A DNA stretch of 27,153 nt from Lachnospiraceae bacterium UBA7202 (GCA_002490705.1 DKUO01000013.1:16353-43505), one strand, 5' to 3'; positions 1 to 5,597 are shown, numbered from the stretch's first letter. Program-made: numbers and translations. The notes: a model not told the origin generated them from the sequence alone.

Positions 1-85
1 AGATGAACATACGGGAATAAACAGTACAGATGAGGTTGTTGGCAATATTTTCGACAATCCAGAATGATTGTGGAGGGAAAGGGAA
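1..85. repeat. Direct repeat copy A, about 85 bp
   Basis: Bases 1-84 match 1311-1394 with a single mismatch (G at 75, A at 1385). The copy at 1311 begins with the last codon and stop (AGA TGA) of the gene at 1038-1316. The first six bases here are therefore very likely the tail of an upstream paralogue of that gene, cut by the window edge. The repeat ends inside the ribosome binding site of the following gene in both places, so it carries the 3' end of one gene plus the leader of the next. Confidence 0.93.
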
Positions 86-90
86 ATATT

Positions 91-306
91 ATGCAGGACA
101 TAACTGATTTTTTATGTGATAGAAAAAGAGAATATCAAAAACGGAGTAATAGGGCGTGCGAGCAGGAAAAACAGGCAAGAAAGATGTTAGAAGATGAACC
201 AGACAGGGAAGATGTAAAAAGCGACTTGAACCATGTTATCAAATTGCAGGACAGATACAATGCTCTTATAGAGTTTATTGAAGAATTGCAGGAAGATTAT
301 TTCTGA
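91..306 (+). CDS. Small hypothetical protein, 71 aa, coiled-coil-like
   Basis: I do not recognise this family. An upstream in-frame ATG at 64 lies in the direct repeat and has no good ribosome binding site. ATG 91 has GGAGGG at 72-77 and so is the chosen start. The product is strongly charged, with many Lys, Arg and Glu residues and few hydrophobic ones, and is probably an all-helical cytoplasmic protein. It ends in an acidic stretch, EELQEDYF. The gene lies immediately after repeat copy A. The 37-bp methyltransferase-derived scrap begins two bases after its TGA. It is in the accessory block of tiny genes before the DNA methyltransferase. No function can be assigned. Confidence 0.6.
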   Translation: MQDITDFLCDRKREYQKRSNRACEQEKQARKMLEDEPDREDVKSDLNHVIKLQDRYNALIEFIEELQEDYF

Positions 307-307
307 T

Positions 308-344
308 AATCGCAGAACCAGTAGCGGATAGCACGCTAAGAAGA
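308..344. repeat. 37-bp exact copy of methyltransferase gene interior
   Basis: This segment is identical to 3367-3403, which lies in the middle of the DNA methyltransferase gene and encodes AIAEPVADSTLRR there. Identity stops abruptly on both sides (307/3366 and 344/3403). Here it is non-coding and joins the stop of the gene at 91-306 to the truncated reading frame at 340-561. It looks like a recombination scar. Confidence 0.95.
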
Positions 345-561
345 ACTTGCTTCTTATTGCGATTCGGTATTTGCAGAAGCGGAAGTTCGGGATTTTACAC
401 ATTTTATTTCTTGCGGATTTTGTATTGTGGTTACATCTAAGTCATTTGACAAGCAGAATATCCCGTTTTCAGAGTTTGGCAAAACCGTTTTTCTCACCAG
501 AGAAGAAGCCGAAGCCGCATTGAAAGAATTGGAGGAAAAACATGCTGAAAGTTCAGAGTAA
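340..561 (+). pseudogene. 5'-truncated small phage gene remnant
   Basis: After the in-frame stop at 337-339, frame 1 is open to TAA at 559-561. It reads a plausible protein tail ending NIPFSEFGKTVFLTREEAEA (partial) then ALKELEEKHAESSE. The FGKTVFLTREEAEAAL ending is one I associate with small phage proteins of Clostridia, where it forms the C terminus of a longer protein. No ATG or TTG is available at the 5' side, and the only GTG (427) has no ribosome binding site. The frame begins within the last bases of the 37-bp methyltransferase scrap. I infer that recombination removed the N-terminal half. The remnant overlaps the start of the next gene by 20 bases and supplies that gene's GGAGG site. 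Confidence 0.7.
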
Positions 562-769
562 TAACGGAGAAGTAGATATTTTCGAAATGGATGGAACTGT
601 AGATGAGTTAATATCAAATCTCGGTTCTACAGCGCATAAAGTAATGCTGCTTATGGCAAATGATGGAGCAAAATCAAAGGAAAGTGTGTATTTTAAGTAC
701 GGACTCTATGCAAGGAAGTTGGTTGATTACATAGACACAACAGTACAAAGAATTGATGAAATTGAGTAA
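542..769 (+). CDS. Small hypothetical protein, 75 aa
   Basis: The ATG at 542 has an excellent GGAGG at 531-535, six bases upstream. The start lies inside the 3' end of the preceding gene remnant, as if the two were once translationally coupled. The protein begins MLKVQSNNGEVDIFEMDGTV and carries a central helix rich in Met and Leu (HKVMLLMAND) followed by a charged C-terminal helix. There is no signal peptide or membrane segment. I recognise no domain. Its place among other tiny genes upstream of a phage methyltransferase suggests an accessory role, but nothing in the sequence defines one. Confidence 0.6.
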   Translation: MLKVQSNNGEVDIFEMDGTVDELISNLGSTAHKVMLLMANDGAKSKESVYFKYGLYARKLVDYIDTTVQRIDEIE

Positions 770-804
770 AAGAAGAAACCGAAGCTGCATTGAAACAATT
801 ATGA
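766..804 (+). pseudogene. 3' scrap of the FLTREEAEAAL gene family
   Basis: Bases 771-800 match 501-530 at 27 of 30 positions and read EETEAALKQL followed by TGA at 802-804. That is the same C-terminal motif as the remnant at 340-561. It is only about 12 codons long and begins inside the stop of the gene at 542-769. It is a second, independent leftover of the same gene family. Confidence 0.7.
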
Positions 805-827
805 ACATCAAACAAATAGGAGAAAAT

Positions 828-965
828 ATGAGTGCTAAGGATTTTGCAAAAATTGTGACAGAAATGTTAATGACAGAAAAAGATGATTTTAAAGAATGGT
901 TACAGAATGAAGATTGGCAGTCCATTGAAGACGAAATATACGAATATGTTTCGCAGGCAGAGTAA
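828..965 (+). CDS. Small hypothetical protein, 45 aa
   Basis: An upstream ATG at 801 is possible, but ATG 828 has AGGAG at 818-822 with a five-base spacer and is preferred. The product, MSAKDFAKIVTEMLMTEKDD onward, is short, acidic and predicted helical, with two tryptophans in the C-terminal half (EWLQNEDWQSIED). I do not recognise it. It is bounded on both sides by gene remnants (766-804 and 985-1041), so it may be a passenger kept during reshuffling. The ATG 801 region shares the words ATGAACATCAAA with 966-977, another sign of duplicated junctions. Confidence 0.5.
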   Translation: MSAKDFAKIVTEMLMTEKDDFKEWLQNEDWQSIEDEIYEYVSQAE

Positions 966-984
966 TGAACATCAAAGCAACCAT

Positions 985-1041
985 AGTATGGCAATGTTGG
1001 AGTGCATGGAAAGACAGAGGGAAAGAGGTAAGAGAAAATGA
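985..1041 (+). pseudogene. 3' remnant of a MazG-like gene
   Basis: Bases 988-1014 are identical to 2145-2171, the 3' end of the MazG-like gene at 1932-2186, and read MAMLECMER in the same frame. A 12-base insertion-like stretch follows. Then comes the same gaaagaggtaRgagaRaATGA junction into the next gene. The frame closes at TGA 1039-1041, overlapping the ATG of the gene at 1038. This is the stub of a former MazG-like paralogue, retained because it holds the downstream gene's translation start. Confidence 0.75.
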
Positions 1042-1316
1042 GATTGATTGATGCAGATAAAATTGATTTTGGAAAAGTTTTTATAGGTGCTTCTGATTTT
1101 GCGAAAGACACAAGAGAGGCGGCTCAGGATCTTATTGATTCACAGCCTACCGCCTATGACGTGGATAAGGTTGTGGAGCAGCTGAAAGAACTACGCGATA
1201 TGGTTCCAGTAAATAGATTGTTAGATGATATTACCAAAGATAAGCCTAAAGAGTTAGGACAGATAATGGCATATAGAAAAGCCATTGAAATCGTAAAATC
1301 CGGCGGCATTAGATGA
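1038..1316 (+). CDS. Small phage accessory protein, PTAYDVDKV family
   Basis: This 92-aa protein opens MRLIDADKIDFGKV, has a central QPTAYDVDKVVEQLKEL motif and ends AIEIVKSGGIR. It is a paralogue of the gene at 2183-2476, which has SPTAYGMDRVIERLEER and ends DIVKSGDIE. Such proteins are frequent in Clostridia prophages and have no known function that I can name. The ATG overlaps the stop of the preceding remnant (ATGA), and AGGTAAGAG upstream serves as ribosome binding site. The last codon and stop begin repeat copy B. It is probably cytoplasmic, with two amphipathic helices and no catalytic motif. Confidence 0.75.
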   Translation: MRLIDADKIDFGKVFIGASDFAKDTREAAQDLIDSQPTAYDVDKVVEQLKELRDMVPVNRLLDDITKDKPKELGQIMAYRKAIEIVKSGGIR

Positions 1317-1394
1317 ACATACGGGAATAAACAGTACAGATGAGGTTGTTGGCAATATTTTCGACAATCCAGAATGATTGTGGAAGGAAAGGGA
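1311..1394. repeat. Direct repeat copy B, about 85 bp
   Basis: This is the second copy of bases 1-84, with one substitution at 1385. It covers the 3' terminus of the gene at 1038-1316 and the leader with the ribosome binding site of the gene at 1397. Homologous recombination between the two copies would delete or duplicate the 1310-bp block lying between them. Confidence 0.93.
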
Positions 1395-1396
1395 AT

Positions 1397-1576
1397 ATGG
1401 AGAGATTAACAGAACGTGATGAATTTGGAAATGTCGACATTATCGGTGTTGACAGCATGAAGTTAGAATATGATGTTGGATTCGACGATTATGACAAACT
1501 TACGGACGCGATGAAAAAACTGGCGGAATACGAGGACTTAGAGGAACAAGGGAAACTTCTGAAATTAAAATTATGA
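1397..1576 (+). CDS. Small phage protein, MERLTER family, 59 aa
   Basis: A longer frame starts at ATG 1340 inside the repeat, but its first 19 codons have no ribosome binding site. The conserved opening MERLTERDEFGNV starts at ATG 1397 behind GGAAGGAAAGGG, so that is the start. The remainder, with DKLTDAMKKLAEYEDLEEQG, is a helical segment. This type of protein (MERLTER at the N terminus, KLAxYEDLEEQG near the C terminus) is common in Lachnospiraceae and Clostridium phages. Its function is unknown. It is followed 16 bases later by another small gene. Confidence 0.75.
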   Translation: MERLTERDEFGNVDIIGVDSMKLEYDVGFDDYDKLTDAMKKLAEYEDLEEQGKLLKLKL

Positions 1577-1592
1577 AATATGGAGGAAGCAT

Positions 1593-1877
1593 ATGCATAC
1601 AGGATTATTTGATAAAAATGGAACGCCTATAAATGTCGGCAATAAAACGAGGCTCGTTTTAGATGATGGAGAAGTAAGGGAGTTCGACGTTTGCTTTAAA
1701 ACAGTAAACAGAATAATGGTAAAAACATTACCGGGATTTTGGCCAGAAACAACGGAAGTGTCTATAACAGGGATATTTTTTTGTTGGGAGGGGAACGATC
1801 TGCTTCCGTGTGTGGATGAGAATGGCATTTCTGATGTATCAAAAATGGAAGTGGTAAAATGTGAAACTTTTGAATAG
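1593..1877 (+). CDS. Small hypothetical phage protein, beta-rich, 94 aa
   Basis: ATG 1593 is preceded by GGAGG at 1581-1585. The start MHTGLFDKNGTPINVGNKTR has the 'D.NG..I.VGDKV' pattern found at the N terminus of small beta-barrel phage proteins of the YopX type, here as GNKTR. The protein continues with alternating hydrophobic and charged residues suggestive of beta strands, and has a central aromatic FWPETTEVSITGIFFCWEGN. The YopX comparison is only a resemblance. No function is claimed. It lies between the MERLTER gene and the MazG-like gene on the same strand. Confidence 0.6.
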   Translation: MHTGLFDKNGTPINVGNKTRLVLDDGEVREFDVCFKTVNRIMVKTLPGFWPETTEVSITGIFFCWEGNDLLPCVDENGISDVSKMEVVKCETFE

Positions 1878-1931
1878 CTGTTCGCAGGTGGAAGTGTTGA
1901 AGTGGTTTGTGGGAGAATGGGAGAGGACAAA

Positions 1932-2186
1932 ATGCAAAGAAAAATCATAGAAAAGGTTTTAGAGGAAAGAAATCGGCAGGATAAGAAGTGGGGTGAACAA
2001 AATCACTCCGCTCCTGTATGGGGAATGATTATCGGAGAGGAATACGGCGAAATGTGCCAAGCTATAAATGAATTTGGATTCAACCCAACGCCAGAAACAG
2101 AGGAACAAATTTACACGGAGGCAATTCACACTATGGCCTCGTGCATGGCAATGTTGGAGTGCATGGAAAGAGGTAGGAGAGAATGA
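1932..2186 (+). CDS. MazG-like nucleotide pyrophosphohydrolase-type protein
   Basis: The 84-aa product starts MQRKIIEKVLEERNRQDKKW and contains IGEEYGEMCQAINEFG, the E-E-x-G-E/x-Q-A arrangement of the all-alpha NTP pyrophosphohydrolase (MazG-like) fold. In that fold, acidic residues bind Mg2+ and hydrolyse (d)NTPs to the monophosphate plus pyrophosphate. A second helix (IYTEAIHTMASCMAMLECME) matches the usual position of the second metal-binding half, but an obvious ExxD pair is not visible there, so activity is uncertain. A start at GTG 1902 is possible; ATG 1932 follows GAGAGG at 1921-1926 and is better. The stop overlaps the next start (ATGA). In phages such enzymes clean or bias the nucleotide pool. 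Confidence 0.65.
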   Translation: MQRKIIEKVLEERNRQDKKWGEQNHSAPVWGMIIGEEYGEMCQAINEFGFNPTPETEEQIYTEAIHTMASCMAMLECMERGRRE

Positions 2187-2476
2187 GCAATGATTTGATT
2201 AGCAGAAGCGCATTGTTAAAAAGCATATCGGGTATAGATGAAAACGTCGTCTACTGCGCAGGAGATATGAAAAAGCTTGTGATCATAGAGGCACAGAGAT
2301 CTCCTACCGCCTATGGAATGGATAGGGTTATTGAGCGGTTGGAAGAAAGGAAAAACCTTCTTTTAAAAGATTATGTCCTTGCCAACAAAGCAGATGAAGT
2401 AAAGGAAAGGACTATGGCGAGGATTAACGAAATTGACGGGCTTATTGATATTGTAAAATCCGGCGACATTGAATGA
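2183..2476 (+). CDS. Small phage accessory protein, PTAYxxDRV family paralogue
   Basis: This 97-aa protein starts MSNDLISRSALLKSISGIDE and has SPTAYGMDRVIERLEERKNL, then IDGLIDIVKSGDIE at the end. It shares the PTAY.(V/M)D(K/R)V motif and the (D/E)IVKSG(G/D)I ending with the gene at 1038-1316. The N-terminal ISRSALLKSI segment is typical of the longer members of this Clostridia phage family. Its start overlaps the MazG-like stop and uses GTAGGAGAG upstream, so the two are translationally linked. The same MazG-like/PTAY pairing is found in degenerate form at 985-1316. Function unknown. Confidence 0.72.
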   Translation: MSNDLISRSALLKSISGIDENVVYCAGDMKKLVIIEAQRSPTAYGMDRVIERLEERKNLLLKDYVLANKADEVKERTMARINEIDGLIDIVKSGDIE

Positions 2477-2504
2477 AATCGGTGATTGTATGGGCGGTGG
2501 TTGA

Positions 2505-2768
2505 ATGGACAGAAAAGAAATAACGAATATGGAATCTATGATAATTTGGGATTTGCAAGAATACGCAAAAGATAACGGATATGACAGTGGGAGATTCATT
2601 TGCGTGAATGAAAAAGGAACTTTTGAAATGAAATGGCTTGATGCATACTATGGATTTGTAATAATTATAGAGCCAAAACAGGAAAAAGATGGTTTTGTGA
2701 CTGTAGAGAAGTTGATTGAACTGTTTGGAAGAGAACAAAAGTATATTCCGACTATTGGATATGATTAA
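2505..2768 (+). CDS. Hypothetical phage protein, 87 aa
   Basis: The frame runs from ATG 2505 to TAA 2766-2768. No strong ribosome binding site precedes it, and ATG 2529 (MESMIIWDLQEYAKDNGYDS) is an alternative start. The protein is mixed alpha/beta with a hydrophobic strand pair around YYGFVIIIEP and a helix VTVEKLIELFGRE. I recognise no family. It ends exactly where the inverted repeat upstream of the methyltransferase begins, so it is the last gene of the small-gene string. Confidence 0.55.
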   Translation: MDRKEITNMESMIIWDLQEYAKDNGYDSGRFICVNEKGTFEMKWLDAYYGFVIIIEPKQEKDGFVTVEKLIELFGREQKYIPTIGYD

Positions 2769-2811
2769 AAATATTCCGTAGGGAATAAGAATATTCTATT
2801 TGGAATATTTT
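2768..2811 (+). promoter_or_regulatory. Inverted repeat with GAATATTC boxes before methyltransferase
   Basis: A perfect 10-bp inverted repeat, AAAATATTCC at 2768-2777 and GGAATATTTT at 2802-2811, encloses a third palindromic box GAATATTC at 2789-2796. All of it lies in the gap between the gene at 2505 and the methyltransferase. Regularly spaced copies of one palindromic word suggest a repressor or activator operator. A weak terminator or attenuator is the alternative, because the second arm ends in four T residues. Confidence 0.5.
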
Positions 2812-2821
2812 GAGGGAAAAT

Positions 2822-3835
2822 ATGATATATAACGGAGATTGCAGAGAAATTTTAAAGACAATAGAGACAGAAACAATAAATTGCTGTATCACATCACCTC
2901 CATATTATAGGTTACGGGATTACGGGGAGGATAAGCAGATAGGTTTAGAAAACACGCCAGAAAAATACATAGAGCAGCTTGCGGATGTATTCGATGAAAT
3001 TAAACGTGTACTGAAAGCTGATGGGACACTATGGCTGAATATAGGGGATAGTTACGCTGGGAGCGGAAAAGGTGGTGCGAATTATCCAGATAATGCGATG
3101 TATTACAAGCAGGGAACGAATACTGGATCACTTACAGAAAAAGGGATAAGACCATACAGATCGGAGGTGATTAAGCCTAAAGATATGATAGGAATACCAT
3201 GGATGCTTGCGTTTGAGCTTCGGAGGCGAGGTTGGTATCTGCGTCAGGATATTATCTGGAGTAAGCCAAACCCGATGCCAGAAAGTGTTAAAGATAGGTG
3301 TACAAAGTCACATGAATACATATTTCTGTTGTCCAAATCAGACCATTATTATTTTGACGCAGAAGCAATCGCAGAACCAGTAGCGGATAGCACGCTAAGA
3401 AGATTGAATCAAAATATAGACGGGCAAAACGGATCGTTTGCATACGGTAAAACAAATGGGAATATGAAGGCAGTGGCATCCAGATACGGGGGAAAGAAGT
3501 ATACGGAGCATAAAGAGGATTTTTTTAGGACAAAAAGTGGAAAAATGTATGAGTATAGAGCTAAACGGAATAAGCGGGATGTGTGGACTGTCTCAACTAA
3601 AGCGTATAAAGGAGCGCATTTTGCAACGTTTCCAGAAGATTTAATAGAGCCATGTGTATTAGCTGGATGCCCAAAGGCAGGGATTATAATAGATCCGTTT
3701 GCAGGCACTTCAACGACAGGCGTTGTGTGTAAAAGATACGGGAGAGAGTTTATCGGAATTGAGATAAACAAAGAATACTGCACTATGGGGATAGATCGAA
3801 TGAAAAATATACAAATGAAGATGGAACTGCGGTGA
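2822..3835 (+). CDS. DNA methyltransferase (N4-cytosine/N6-adenine, beta order)
   Basis: This is a SAM-dependent DNA amino-methyltransferase. The catalytic motif IV TSPPYY is at about residues 24-29. The SAM-binding motif I DPFAGTSTT is near the C terminus, at about residue 291, followed by GREFIGIEINKEYC. This motif order (IV before I) defines the beta class. NIGDSYAG and QDIIWSKPNPMPESV match conserved segments of the same fold. The 337-aa length is normal. ATG 2822 sits behind GAGGGA at 2812-2817. A TTG at 2810 is possible but less likely. No restriction endonuclease gene lies beside it, so it is an orphan phage methylase, plausibly protecting phage DNA from host restriction or marking it. 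Part of its interior (3367-3403) is duplicated at 308-344. The target sequence cannot be read from the protein by eye. Confidence 0.93.
   Translation: MIYNGDCREILKTIETETINCCITSPPYYRLRDYGEDKQIGLENTPEKYIEQLADVFDEIKRVLKADGTLWLNIGDSYAGSGKGGANYPDNAMYYKQGTNTGSLTEKGIRPYRSEVIKPKDMIGIPWMLAFELRRRGWYLRQDIIWSKPNPMPESVKDRCTKSHEYIFLLSKSDHYYFDAEAIAEPVADSTLRRLNQNIDGQNGSFAYGKTNGNMKAVASRYGGKKYTEHKEDFFRTKSGKMYEYRAKRNKRDVWTVSTKAYKGAHFATFPEDLIEPCVLAGCPKAGIIIDPFAGTSTTGVVCKRYGREFIGIEINKEYCTMGIDRMKNIQMKMELR
3367..3403. repeat. Source copy of the 37-bp methyltransferase scrap
   Basis: These bases are identical to 308-344. Here they are an integral, in-frame part of the methyltransferase, between the catalytic motif IV half and the SAM-binding half, so this is the parental context and 308-344 is the derived fragment. 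Confidence 0.95.
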
Positions 3836-3946
3836 TAAAAAGGTTTCTCTCATAATTGATATATCACGGTAACTGTAGACAAAACAACGGGCGGGGATGA
3901 TGCCAAGAGGCAGCAGGACTCGCCAGAAAGGGGATGCGAGATCGGT

Positions 3947-4360
3947 ATGATAGATCATGAGACATGGCATATAATAGAGCTTATTATCCGAAGATATCCA
4001 GCAATAAAAAAACAATACGGTGAGTACATAGATCAGGTCATGACATCATCGCCGACGCCGGCAGCAGGCTTACAGTATTCAGAAGACTATTGCAGACCTC
4101 AATCGGTTACCGAAGCAAAAGCTCTCAAAATGACATCACCACGCGCAGAAACGTTGAAAAAGCAGATTGAGGCCGTGGAATTGGTTTATAATAATTTGAA
4201 TACAGAGGAAAAGAAACTCATGGAAAAGCGTTTCTGGTCGGATCAGAGAAGAAACATCCCTTATACCAAGATAAAAGGTGTGGATTATTCGGAGCGTCAG
4301 ATGAAGAGGATCATCAAGAGAATTATATTAAAGGTCGGAGTATACTTGGGGGAAATTTAA
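3947..4360 (+). CDS. ArpU/RinA-like phage late transcriptional regulator
   Basis: The 137-aa product begins MIDHETWHIIELIIRRYPAI. Its C-terminal half, LNTEEKKLMEKRFWSDQRRN followed by a helix-turn-helix-like KGVDYSERQMKRIIKRIILK, resembles sigma-70 region 4. This is the layout of ArpU/RinA-type activators, which sit just upstream of terminase genes in Gram-positive phages and turn on the late operon. Position fits: it is the last regulator-like gene before the head genes. The start is supported by family-like N-terminal aromatic content rather than by its ribosome binding site, which is weak. The frame stays open upstream to 3860 without a standard start codon. It probably acts on the promoter region around 5680-5710. 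Confidence 0.7.
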   Translation: MIDHETWHIIELIIRRYPAIKKQYGEYIDQVMTSSPTPAAGLQYSEDYCRPQSVTEAKALKMTSPRAETLKKQIEAVELVYNNLNTEEKKLMEKRFWSDQRRNIPYTKIKGVDYSERQMKRIIKRIILKVGVYLGEI

Positions 4361-4398
4361 AAAAACAAAAATAGGTAAAAAGGGAGGAATTGAAAAAA

Positions 4399-4701
4399 AT
4401 GACAGTAAGTAATGATAACTATTATAATCCAGATGAGGCATTGCATGAACTTATGATGCAGAAAACAGTAGTAAATGTGGCTGTTGATATACAAATGCTG
4501 CTTAGAATTTTGGTTGATAAGGAAGTGATAACTAGGGAGGAAGTTAGTAAGTATCGGGAAGAGGTGAGAAATAGTCCTAAATATAGGCCGGTTATTGAAG
4601 ATATACAAAGACAGCAAGCAGGATTCCAGAAAGCGAAAGATAATCCAGAGGAGTATCTAAGGAGTCTTTTCAAGGCAAAAATGAACGGAGATATTAAATA
4701 A
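4399..4701 (+). CDS. Hypothetical phage protein, 100 aa
   Basis: GGAGG at 4383-4387 lies 11 bases before ATG 4399 and only two bases before an alternative TTG at 4390, so ATG 4399 is chosen. The protein MTVSNDNYYNPDEALHELMM onward is charged and mostly helical. It has a central VDIQMLLRILVDKEVITREE segment and ends NPEEYLRSLFKAKMNGDIK. I know no function for it. It follows the ArpU-like regulator by 38 bases on the same strand and is closed off by the terminator at 4814, so it ends the early/middle transcript. Confidence 0.65.
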   Translation: MTVSNDNYYNPDEALHELMMQKTVVNVAVDIQMLLRILVDKEVITREEVSKYREEVRNSPKYRPVIEDIQRQQAGFQKAKDNPEEYLRSLFKAKMNGDIK

Positions 4702-4813
4702 GGGAATACTTATAAATAAAAGAGTATTGCCATTCTAGCGATTACGGTAGTGGACGAGTTGGGGAGCAACAAACCAGAGCACACCGGAAGAGCCTGAAAA
4801 AGTAAAAATAATG

Positions 4814-4849
4814 AAAGCCGCCACCATGGATACCATAGTGACGGTTTTT
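4814..4849. terminator. Intrinsic terminator between convergent transcripts
   Basis: A 12-bp stem, CCGCCACCATGG at 4818-4829 and CCATAGTGACGG at 4833-4844, has two C-A mismatches and a three-base loop. It is flanked by AAA on the left and TTTTT (4845-4849) on the right. It lies between the + strand gene ending at 4701 and the - strand hicB ending at 4861, so it can stop both transcripts. It is stronger for the + strand, where the T run is directly adjacent. The 4702-4813 stretch upstream holds no gene that I can see. Confidence 0.8.
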
Positions 4850-4860
4850 ATCAAAGTCGA

Positions 4861-5265
4861 TTATCCAAGGTTGAGTTTAGTTTTTAATGCTTCCTGCAAT
4901 ACCTGAGAAAAATTAATATTTCTCTCCAAAGCAGCGGCGTTGAGCCATGCAGGCAAGGTGACTGTGCGGTTGACAGCACGGTTTTCATTAGCCATACGCA
5001 CAGATGGCATATAGACGTCGATAAGAACTGCGCGTTCATTGTCTTTAGTTTGGATCTCAGAAAGAGGGGTAGGTACAGGAATTTCCTCTCCGTCTTCCTC
5101 CAAGCCGTTAAGGACACAGCCGAGAAGTTCACGGGCTGATAAAAGGGCATCATCATCATTCGTGCCGCTGGTGGCACAGCCCAAATCGGGAAAATCAATA
5201 GAGATTTCCTGTCCGGGTTCATAAATGAAGATAGCAGGATAAAAATAACGTTCAACTTGTTTCAT
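4861..5265 (-). CDS. hicB: HicB family antitoxin
   Basis: This 134-aa protein neutralises the HicA toxin and normally represses its own operon. The N-terminal half (YPAIFIYEPGQEISIDFPDL, then DDDALLSARELLGCVLNGLE) is the partial RNase-H-like HicB fold with the usual DFPDL-type motif and G/S-T-x-x-x-A-x-x-x-A-x-E helix. The C terminus (NRTVTLPAWLNAAALERNIN, then FSQVLQEALKTKL) is a ribbon-helix-helix DNA-binding domain. The start MKQVERYFYP at 5265 has AGGAGGT seven bases upstream. A longer frame to 5325 would run over that site and is rejected. It lies 52 bases downstream of hicA on the same (minus) strand. It is inserted in opposite orientation to the phage genes, typical of a moron-type cargo cassette. 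Confidence 0.92.
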   Translation of the reverse strand: MKQVERYFYPAIFIYEPGQEISIDFPDLGCATSGTNDDDALLSARELLGCVLNGLEEDGEEIPVPTPLSEIQTKDNERAVLIDVYMPSVRMANENRAVNRTVTLPAWLNAAALERNINFSQVLQEALKTKLNLG

Positions 5266-5317
5266 AAGAGACCTCCTTGTTGATTGTATTATGGTGAGGT
5301 AGAATGGAGAGCCAGAG

Positions 5318-5515
5318 CTAATCAAACTTTAGCCCTGACTGCTCTTCAATTCGTTTTAGCGTCGGTAATGGAATGTCTTTGTCAGGATGCTTCACTGTAG
5401 TACGTCCCTTTTTGGTTGGGTGCTTGTACTGGTGATGACTACCGACCACGTTCACTTCATACCATCCGTCTGCTTTTAGCATTTTGATAACTTCCCTTGA
5501 CGAGTAACTTTTCAT
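5318..5515 (-). CDS. hicA: HicA family mRNA interferase toxin
   Basis: HicA is a small dsRBD-fold ribonuclease that cleaves mRNA when freed from HicB. The 65-aa product MKSYSSREVIKMLKADGWYE has the family signature GSHHQYKHP at residues 25-33, with the catalytic His (about H28). It then has TTVKHPDKDIPLPTLKRIEE, matching the usual 'vPvHg.keL..gtl..I' tail. Its length is typical. AGGAGGAAA precedes ATG 5515, and an excellent -35/-10 promoter lies just beyond (5540-5568). Toxin-first order followed by antitoxin is the classic hicAB arrangement. The pair may stabilise the prophage or act in defence against other phages; neither role is shown by sequence. Confidence 0.93.
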   Translation of the reverse strand: MKSYSSREVIKMLKADGWYEVNVVGSHHQYKHPTKKGRTTVKHPDKDIPLPTLKRIEEQSGLKFD

Positions 5516-5539
5516 GTATTATTTCCTCCTGACAATTAT

Positions 5540-5568
5540 ATATTAACACATATAAAAATATTTGTCAA
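5540..5568 (-). promoter_or_regulatory. hicAB promoter
   Basis: On the minus strand a perfect -35 TTGACA (5568-5563) is followed after exactly 17 bases by TAATAT (5545-5540), about 25 bases before the hicA start codon. The whole -35 to -10 spacer lies inside the left arm of the 21-bp inverted repeat, so a protein bound there would block RNA polymerase. Confidence 0.85.
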
Positions 5569-5597
5569 TAAGAAAAACAAATATTTTTATATGTGTT
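5545..5597. repeat. 21-bp perfect inverted repeat, likely HicB operator
   Basis: The left arm 5545-5565 and right arm 5577-5597 are exact reverse complements, separated by an 11-base A-rich loop (5566-5576). It is almost entirely A/T with an outer AACACA/TGTGTT and an inner TTTGT/ACAAA. It covers the hicA promoter, which fits autorepression by the ribbon-helix-helix HicB. A transcribed hairpin or a bidirectional terminator is less likely because the promoter lies within it. Confidence 0.8.

Noticed and set aside
3860..3946. In-frame upstream extension of the ArpU-like gene (VTVDKTTGGDDAKRQQDSPE)
   Set aside because: It reads like protein, but no ATG, GTG or TTG start exists in it, so it can only be a remnant or chance.
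3897..3950. 17-codon frame starting MMPRGSRTRQ, with its stop overlapping the ATG of the ArpU-like gene
   Set aside because: Very short, no recognisable family, and the other frame in the same DNA also looks open. It may be a leader peptide for translational coupling, but support is too weak to annotate.
4702..4813. Gap containing AATACT/AGTATT inverted words (4705-4730), considered as an attachment site or small RNA
   Set aside because: The arms are only 6 bp with a long loop, no second copy is in the window, and no promoter or terminator encloses it apart from the terminator at 4814.
5039..5224. 61-codon plus-strand frame within hicB
   Set aside because: It is antisense to hicB, which has strong family features and a proper start; no ribosome binding site.
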